Shown here: positions 30,049-35,089 of the stretch, in pieces
Layout: each line of letters begins with the position of its first letter
Numbering within the stretch: position 1 is the stretch's first letter
Assembly: GCA_019119435.1 (NCBI GenBank)
Contig: DWWZ01000154.1
Location: 68,987 to 104,075, forward strand
Origin: Candidatus Butyricicoccus avicola
GTDB taxonomy: Bacteria; Bacillota; Clostridia; Oscillospirales; Butyricicoccaceae
Direction of reading: 5' to 3'
DNA length: 35,089 bases
Translations under genes and position numbers: made by a program
The notes under the pieces: generated by a model
The model's input: the letters and a program-made list of their open reading frames with translations, nothing else
The model's database searches: none
Told to the model about the DNA's origin: nothing

Positions 30049-32142
30049 TTACTCTTCGGCCTTGGGCGCGCGCGTGCGGCGCGCGGCCTGGGTGCGGGGC
30101 TTTTCGCCCTTGCCCTTGTCGTTCTTGCGGCTGTCGGCCGTCTTGCTCTCGGCCTTGGCGGTCTTGCCGGCCGGGGTGGCCTTGGCGCGGCGCGCCACGC
30201 GCGGCTTGCCCTTGAGGTAGATGACCGACAGGGGCGCAATCTCGAGGTCGATGAGGTCGGCATAGCCGTGCATCTTGGCCGGCGTGAGCTTGCCGGTCTC
30301 CTCGTCGATGACCTTGGGCAGGACGGACGCGGCCGCCTTGGAGCGGACCTTGCCGTTCTTGACGCCCGAGCCGCCGAAGCGGACCTCGTCGGACGAGAAG
30401 ATCTCCTCATAGGTGCCGGGATAGGGCACGCCGATGCGGTAGCTCGGGTGATAGACCGGGGCGAAGTTGACCACGCAGATGAGGTCGGTGCCGTCCGAGG
30501 CGATGCGGCGGAAGGCGATCATGTTGTTGCGGTTGTCGTCGTGGGAGATCCACTCGAAGCCCTGCCAATCCATGTCGTTTTCCCACAGCTGCTTGTTGGC
30601 CAGGTACATGGCGTTGAGCGCCTTGACGTAGGTCTGCATCTGGCGGTGCGCTTCGTAGTCGAGCAGCATCCAGTCCAGGCCGCGGTTTTCGTTCCACTCG
30701 GCGAACTGGGCGAACTCGCCGCCCATAAACAGCATCTTCTTGCCCGGGTGGGCCATCATATAGCCATAGAGCGTCCGGAGCGACGCGAACTTATTTTCAT
30801 AGGGGGCGGGCATCTTGTCGATGAGCGACCGCTTGCCGTGCACGACCTCGTCGTGCGAGAGCGGCAGGATATAGTTTTCGGAGAACGCATACATGAACGA
30901 AAACGTGATCTTGTCATGCATGTCCTTGCGGAAGAACGGGTCGGCCGACATGTAGCACAGCATGTCGTTCATCCAGCCCATGTTCCACTTGAAGTTAAAG
31001 CCCAGGCCGCCGACCGCGCCCGGCTTTGTGACCATGGGCCAGGCGGTGGACTCCTCGGCGATCATCATAACGTCGGGGTGCTCGCTCAAGACCAGGTGGT
31101 TCAAAACGCGCAGGAAGTCGACTGCCTCGAGGTTCTCGCGCCCGCCGTAGATGTTGGGGCGCCATTCGCCCTGGCGGTTGTAGTCCAGGTAGAGCATGGA
31201 GGCGACCGCGTCCACGCGCAGGCCGTCGATGTGGAACTGCTCGATCCAGAACATGGCCGAGGAGAACAGCAGGTTGCGCACGGACACCTTGCCATAATCG
31301 AACACGCGCGTGCCCCACTCCTTGTGCTCCATCTTGAGCGGGTCGGAGTACTCATAGAGATAGGAGCCGTCGAACTCGACCAGGCCCTGCCCGTCCTTGG
31401 GGAAGTGCGCGGGCACCCAGTCCATGATGACGCCCAGGCCGGCCTCGTGGCACTTGTCCACAAAATACATGAGGTCGTGCGGCGTGCCATAGCGCGAGGT
31501 GGCGGCGAAGTAGCCGGTGACCTGATAGCCCCAGGAGCCGTCGAGCGGATGCTCGGTCAGGGGCATGCACTCGATGTGGGTGTAGCCCATCTCCTTGACA
31601 TAGGGAATGAGCTCGTCGGCCAGCTGCCGGTAGGAATAGAAGTTCCCGTCCTCATGGCGCTTCCACGAGCCCATGTGCACCTCATAGATATTGACGGGCG
31701 CGGTGTAGGGCAGGTGCTTGCCGCGCCAGTCCATCCAGCTGCCGTCGTGCCATTCGTAGCCGGCAAGATCGAAGGTCTTGGAGGCGTTGGCCGGCCGGGT
31801 CTCGGAGTGGAAAGCGTAGGGGTCGGCCTTGTCCAGGAACTGGCCGTCCTGCGTGTGGATCGAATACTTATACGAATCGTACTGCTTCACGCCGGGAATA
31901 AAGCACTCCCATATGCCTGTTTCATCCCGCTGCATGATATTCGCATTCCGACTCCAGCCGTTGAACTCGCCCATGACGGCGACCTCGACGGCGTTCGGCG
32001 CCAATACAGAAAAGTAATAACCTTCCTGTCCATCGCGGGTCTGCGGATGGGCGCCCATAAACTCGTAGGCGCGGCAGTCCCGGCCGGACTGAAACAAGGC
32101 GGCATGATCTTCTTTGGTTGTCATCCTTGTTTGCAAAGCCAT
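30049..32142 (-). CDS. glgB: 1,4-alpha-glucan branching enzyme GlgB with basic C-terminal tail
   Basis: 697-residue GH13 enzyme that creates alpha-1,6 branches. An N-terminal CBM48-type domain (~40-125, with YYFSVLAPNAVEVAVMGEFN) precedes the barrel. Catalytic residues: Asp311 in IDGLRVDAVASMLYLDY, the glutamate in MMIAEEST and the Asp in LSHDEVVHGK. Residues ~644-697 form a tail rich in Lys, Arg, Ala and Thr after SVIYLKGKP, resembling a histone H1-like tail and absent from ordinary GlgB. ATG 32142 (MALQTRM) is chosen over the track start because GAGGGAG lies at proper distance. First gene of the glycogen operon. Confidence 0.97.
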   Translation of the reverse strand: MALQTRMTTKEDHAALFQSGRDCRAYEFMGAHPQTRDGQEGYYFSVLAPNAVEVAVMGEFNGWSRNANIMQRDETGIWECFIPGVKQYDSYKYSIHTQDGQFLDKADPYAFHSETRPANASKTFDLAGYEWHDGSWMDWRGKHLPYTAPVNIYEVHMGSWKRHEDGNFYSYRQLADELIPYVKEMGYTHIECMPLTEHPLDGSWGYQVTGYFAATSRYGTPHDLMYFVDKCHEAGLGVIMDWVPAHFPKDGQGLVEFDGSYLYEYSDPLKMEHKEWGTRVFDYGKVSVRNLLFSSAMFWIEQFHIDGLRVDAVASMLYLDYNRQGEWRPNIYGGRENLEAVDFLRVLNHLVLSEHPDVMMIAEESTAWPMVTKPGAVGGLGFNFKWNMGWMNDMLCYMSADPFFRKDMHDKITFSFMYAFSENYILPLSHDEVVHGKRSLIDKMPAPYENKFASLRTLYGYMMAHPGKKMLFMGGEFAQFAEWNENRGLDWMLLDYEAHRQMQTYVKALNAMYLANKQLWENDMDWQGFEWISHDDNRNNMIAFRRIASDGTDLICVVNFAPVYHPSYRIGVPYPGTYEEIFSSDEVRFGGSGVKNGKVRSKAAASVLPKVIDEETGKLTPAKMHGYADLIDLEIAPLSVIYLKGKPRVARRAKATPAGKTAKAESKTADSRKNDKGKGEKPRTQAARRTRAPKAEE

Positions 32143-32264
32143 GCGTTCATCTCCCTCTAAAATGCGCAAATCCGCGCGTTTTCCTCAGTATTGCAGAACT
32201 TTCCTGTCGAACTTTGTCGTTTTTATACAGTTTCTCCAGGGGAAAAATCTGTTTTACTAGGTAT

Positions 32265-32293
32265 AGTATACAACCAGCGCAAAAAAAAGTCCA
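32265..32293 (-). promoter_or_regulatory. Candidate promoter of the glg operon
   Basis: Minus strand: TGGACT, 17 bases, TATACT. The -10 overlaps the palindrome GTATAGTATAC (32261-32271), a possible operator. The -35 lies inside the cinA terminator stem. An alternative -10 TATAAA lies further down without a good -35. The leader to the glgB ATG is ~115 bases and holds a direct repeat of AACTTT..TGTCG type (plus-strand reading). Confidence 0.4.
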
Positions 32294-32333
32294 GTGATAT
32301 TTCGCTTTTTATGCAAACACTGGACAATTTTTT
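32281..32333 (-). terminator. Intrinsic terminator after cinA
   Basis: Minus strand: GTCCAGTG pairs with CACTGGAC (8 bp, 21-base loop), then eight T residues. A T-rich run also follows on the plus strand. Confidence 0.85.
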
Positions 32334-32357
32334 ATGAACTTTTTGCGCGCCTTTTGG

Positions 32358-33599
32358 TTAGACTGACTTTTCCGGCAGCATGCGGCGGATGAGGTCGAGC
32401 GCGGTCGACGCGGCCTGGTTGCGCACGCGGTCGCGGCCCAGGCTCGAGCGCATGCGGCGGGTCTCCACGGCGTCGCCGCGGCAGACGCTGATATAGACCA
32501 AACCGACCGGCTTTTCGTCGGTGCCGCCGCCCGGACCGGCCACGCCCGTGATACCGACGCCGAAGTCGGTGCCCATCAGACGGGCCACGCCGCGGGCCAT
32601 CTGTTCGGCCACCTCGGGCGAGACGGCGCCCTTGTCGGCGAGGGTCTGCTCGGAAACGCCGAGCACGTGCACCTTGACCTCGTTGGCGTACGAGCACACG
32701 CCGCCCTTATAGTAGTCGGACGCGCCGGGCAGGTCGGTGATGCGCTTGGACAGCAGGCCGCCCGTGCAGCTCTCGGCGACCGCGAGGGTCATGCCGCGCG
32801 CGCGCAGGCCGTCGCCCACCACCTGCTCAAGCGAATCGACGTCCACGCCGTAGACGCTGTCGCCCAGCATGGACACCACCTGCTCGACGACCGGCGCCAG
32901 CATGCGCTCGGCCTGCTCGGGGGTGTCGGCCTTGGCCGTGACGCGGGCGAAGCACTCGCTGGTCTTGGCGTAGGGCGCGATGGTCGGGTTGCGCATGGAG
33001 GCCATCATGTCGTGCAGGATGTCCTCCATGGCCGACTCGCCCAGGCCGAACACGCGCACGTTGTGCGAGACGATGCAGCCGCCGGCGAGCTTGTAGAGAT
33101 AGGGCATGGCGCGGTACTTGAACATGGGCTCGCACTCGCGCGGGGGGCCGGGCAGCATGATGACGTGGGTGCCGTCGGCCTCAAAGGCGCAGCCCGGCGC
33201 CGTGCCCCAGTCGTTTTGCAGCGGCACGCAGCCCTCGGGCAGCCAGGCCTGCTTTTCGTTGTTCGGGGTCATCTCGCGGCCGATGCCGTCAAAGAAGGCG
33301 CGGATGCGGTCCAGTGCCTCGGTGTTGAGGGCCATCCGCTTGCCGAACACCCGGGCCAGGGTCTCCTTGGTCAGGTCGTCCAGGGTGGGCCCGAGGCCGC
33401 CGGTGGTGATGATGATATCGGCGCGCTCCTTGGCCTCGCGGATAACGCGCTCGAGGCGCTGGGGGTTGTCGCCGACGACGGTCTGGTAATAGACGTCGAT
33501 GCCGAGCTCGGACAATCCCTGGGAAATAACCTGGGCGTCGGTGTTGACGATATCGCCGAGCAGGATCTCGGTGCCGACTGCGATCAGTTCTGCTTTCAT
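32358..33599 (-). CDS. cinA: CinA-family protein (competence/damage-inducible, nicotinamide-nucleotide amidase-type)
   Basis: 413-residue two-domain protein. The N-terminal MoCF-like domain (~1-170) has GTEILLGDIVNTDAQ, TTGGLGPTLDD and LPGPPRECEPMF; this part carries ADP-ribose/NMN pyrophosphatase-type activity in homologues. The C-terminal PncC domain (~255-413) has AESCTGGLLSKRITDLPGAS and GVGITGVAGPGGGT and deamidates nicotinamide mononucleotide. The full length and both domains are intact. The recA gene, often beside it, is not here. The ATG at 33599 follows a GGAAGGAAGG site. A strong terminator follows the gene. Confidence 0.95.
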   Translation of the reverse strand: MKAELIAVGTEILLGDIVNTDAQVISQGLSELGIDVYYQTVVGDNPQRLERVIREAKERADIIITTGGLGPTLDDLTKETLARVFGKRMALNTEALDRIRAFFDGIGREMTPNNEKQAWLPEGCVPLQNDWGTAPGCAFEADGTHVIMLPGPPRECEPMFKYRAMPYLYKLAGGCIVSHNVRVFGLGESAMEDILHDMMASMRNPTIAPYAKTSECFARVTAKADTPEQAERMLAPVVEQVVSMLGDSVYGVDVDSLEQVVGDGLRARGMTLAVAESCTGGLLSKRITDLPGASDYYKGGVCSYANEVKVHVLGVSEQTLADKGAVSPEVAEQMARGVARLMGTDFGVGITGVAGPGGGTDEKPVGLVYISVCRGDAVETRRMRSSLGRDRVRNQAASTALDLIRRMLPEKSV

Positions 33600-33633
33600 A
33601 ATCTAGTCTTTTTCCTTCCTTCCGGCATAGGCC

Positions 33634-33657
33634 GGTATGGTACACGTTTACAATACC
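33634..33657 (-). promoter_or_regulatory. Candidate cinA promoter with overlapping dyad
   Basis: An extended -10 (TGGTATTGT) is read on the minus strand at ~33650-33658, with no good -35. It overlaps an imperfect dyad with GGTAT/ATACC ends, whose inner part TGTAAACGTGTACC resembles a CcpA cre site (12 of 14). A CCGGC-CTAT-GCCGG hairpin follows in the leader. Confidence 0.35.
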
Positions 33658-33721
33658 ACGCCGGGAGATGCCGGTGCAATCAAGTTTTGGTAAAATTTTT
33701 GTAGCGGCAGGCGCCCGCGCC

Positions 33722-34888
33722 TCAGAGGATCACGCGCTCCGTGCCGGCGACCGCCTGGTCCACCAGCGCCTGCACGTCCAGATTCTTTTCGGCCTCCACG
33801 ATCTTGGCCATCTTGGGCTTGGTGTTCGGGTGCTTGGGCGTAAAGACCGTGCAGCAGTCCTCATACGGCAGGATCGAGGTCTCAAAGGTGTCGATCTTGC
33901 GCGCGATCTGCACGATCTCCTCCTTGTCCATGCCGATGACCGGCCGGAAGACCGGCAGCGTCTGGCACACCGCGTTCGTGACCGCCATGGCCGGCATGGT
34001 CTGGCTGGCCACCTGGCCCAGGCTCTCGCCCGTGATGAGGCCGCCGCACTCGTACTGGATGGCCAGCTTTTCGGCGATGCGCATCATGAAGCGGCGCATG
34101 ATAAGGGTGAAGAGCTCCTCGTGACACTTGTCGCGGATCTCCTCCTGGATCTTGGTGAACGGCACGACCAGGACGGGCATGCGGCCGCAGTAGGCGGTCA
34201 GCTTCCGGCCGAGGGCAAAGACCTTCTCCTTGGCCCGCTCGGAGGTGTAGGGATAGCTGAAAAAGTGCACGCCGACGAGCTCCAGGCCGCGCTTTGCCAT
34301 CATGTAGCCCGCGACCGGCGAGTCGATGCCGCCCGACAGCAGCAGGGCCGCGCGGCCGTTTGTGCCGACCGGCATGCCGCCCGCGCCCGGCACCGGGCCG
34401 GCGTGCACGAAGGCGTACTGGTCGCGGATCTCAAAGTGGATGGTCAGCTCGGGATGGTGCATGTCCGGCTTCATGTGCGGGTACTTCTCGGCCAGCTCGC
34501 CGCCCAGGTGCTGGGAGACCTGCACCGAGGTCATTGGGAAGCGCTTGTCGCCGCGCTTGGTCTCGACCTTGAACGAGCGCGCCTGCGCGATGCGCTCGGC
34601 CAGGTAGCTCTCGGCCATCTGCTGCATGCTCTCGAGCGTCTTGTCACACACAGCCGCGCGGCAGATGAGCGCGATGCCGAAGATCTTCTGCACGGCCTCC
34701 ATGACCGCGTCGCCGTCGGCCTCCGCGGGGATCTCGACGTAGATGACCGACTGGCGCATGGTCACGGCGCTGACGCCCAGGGGCTTCAGGCGGCGCTTGA
34801 TGTTGGCCAGCAGGCGGTCCTCAAATTTCTTGCGGTTTAGGCCCTTGAGCACGATCTCGCCGCACTTGAGCAGGAATACCTCTTTCAT
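33722..34888 (-). CDS. thiI: tRNA 4-thiouridine synthase ThiI
   Basis: 388-residue enzyme that adenylates and thiolates U8 of tRNAs. The N-terminal ferredoxin-like and THUMP domains (~1-165) are followed by the PP-loop ATPase domain with SGGIDSPVA (185-193) and the conserved GESLGQVASQT. There is no C-terminal rhodanese domain, as in Bacillus; the sulfur then comes from a dedicated cysteine desulfurase, which is the gene directly upstream. AAAGGA precedes ATG 34888, which lies 21 bases after the desulfurase stop. Confidence 0.97.
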   Translation of the reverse strand: MKEVFLLKCGEIVLKGLNRKKFEDRLLANIKRRLKPLGVSAVTMRQSVIYVEIPAEADGDAVMEAVQKIFGIALICRAAVCDKTLESMQQMAESYLAERIAQARSFKVETKRGDKRFPMTSVQVSQHLGGELAEKYPHMKPDMHHPELTIHFEIRDQYAFVHAGPVPGAGGMPVGTNGRAALLLSGGIDSPVAGYMMAKRGLELVGVHFFSYPYTSERAKEKVFALGRKLTAYCGRMPVLVVPFTKIQEEIRDKCHEELFTLIMRRFMMRIAEKLAIQYECGGLITGESLGQVASQTMPAMAVTNAVCQTLPVFRPVIGMDKEEIVQIARKIDTFETSILPYEDCCTVFTPKHPNTKPKMAKIVEAEKNLDVQALVDQAVAGTERVIL

Positions 34889-34909
34889 CGATCTATCGTT
34901 TCCTTTCTG

Positions 34910-35089
34910 TTATCTTCGCAGCATGCGCGCGCCCGCCTCCAGGCCGGCGATCAGCGCATCCACATCCTCTTGGGTGTTAAACGGCGCGAACGAGACGCGC
35001 AGCGCGCTGTCGATGCGCTTTTTGTCCAGGCCCATGGCGCGCAGGACCGCGCTCTCCTTGCCCTTGGAGCAGGCCGAGCCGGCCGAGAC
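34910..35089 (-). CDS. Cysteine desulfurase, C-terminal part (truncated by window edge)
   Basis: Not in the ORF track. The minus strand from the window edge reads 59 codons in frame to TAA at 34910: VSAGSACSKGKES, then VLRAMGLDKK, LRVSFAPFNTQEDVDAL. These are the C-terminal hallmarks of NifS/IscS-type desulfurases; the cysteine in GSACSKG is the persulfide-carrying residue. The usual RxSxGxxNT reads RVSFAPFNT. Together with thiI it forms the NifZ-ThiI type pair supplying sulfur for tRNA 4-thiouridine. Confidence 0.9.
   Translation of the reverse strand, partial: VSAGSACSKGKESAVLRAMGLDKKRIDSALRVSFAPFNTQEDVDALIAGLEAGARMLRR

Noticed and set aside
30268-32160. 630-residue plus-strand ORF
   Set aside because: Antisense shadow of glgB.

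Overview
The window is GC-rich chromosomal DNA from a Gram-positive bacterium of the class Clostridia, most likely a high-GC member of the Oscillospiraceae/Butyricicoccaceae type. The evidence is lineage-specific gene content: a ribosomal L27 with a cleavable N-terminal extension next to its protease Prp, YlxM-Ffh, the M16 pair YfmF/YfmH, a WalRKHI(J) module, and a GlgC/GlgD pair for glycogen synthesis. Species cannot be named from the sequence. No rRNA, tRNA, CRISPR array, insertion sequence or complete prophage was seen.

Layout. 1-350: 3' end of an ABC-F ATPase gene, convergent with the next block and sharing a terminator. 368-2793 (minus): rplU-prp-rpmA-obgE, with a consensus promoter and an internal terminator before obgE. 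2860-7204 (minus): yfmF-yfmH-lgt-folD, tightly packed with two ATGA stop/start overlaps. 7473-11212 (plus): ylxM-ffh-rpsP-khpA-rimM-trmD, the secretion and translation block, without the rplS that often ends it. 11273-12380 (plus): single pfkB-family sugar-phosphate kinase with its own promoter and terminator. 12446-13421 (plus): a lone phage-type replisome-organiser-like gene carrying six 15-bp direct repeats beside an AT-rich patch. 13445-15809 (minus): CsoR-type sensor and P1B ATPase. 15852-23957 (minus): nudF-walR-walK-walH-walI-murA-walJ-rlmH, the essential cell-wall two-component module with murA inserted. 23973-32142 (minus): glgB-glgC-glgD-glgA-GH13 glycogen operon. 32358-35089 (minus): iscS(partial)-thiI and cinA.

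How the genes work together. The glg genes make a full glycogen cycle: GlgC/GlgD make ADP-glucose, GlgA elongates, GlgB branches, and the GH13 enzyme probably cuts the polymer or maltodextrins. The GH13 gene runs with very short gaps into nudF and walRKHI. IscS and ThiI jointly supply sulfur for 4-thiouridine in tRNA. Lgt makes lipoproteins, FolD supplies one-carbon units, and Ffh/YlxM target membrane proteins.

The most unusual object is the lone replisome-organiser-like gene at 12528-13421. Phage initiators of this kind can carry their origin iterons inside the coding sequence, and this one has repeats plus an AT-rich patch in the linker. Whether it is a live origin, a domesticated remnant or simply a repetitive protein linker cannot be settled from sequence alone. 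Promoters and terminators listed are motif calls made by eye; all functions are by family resemblance, not experiment.
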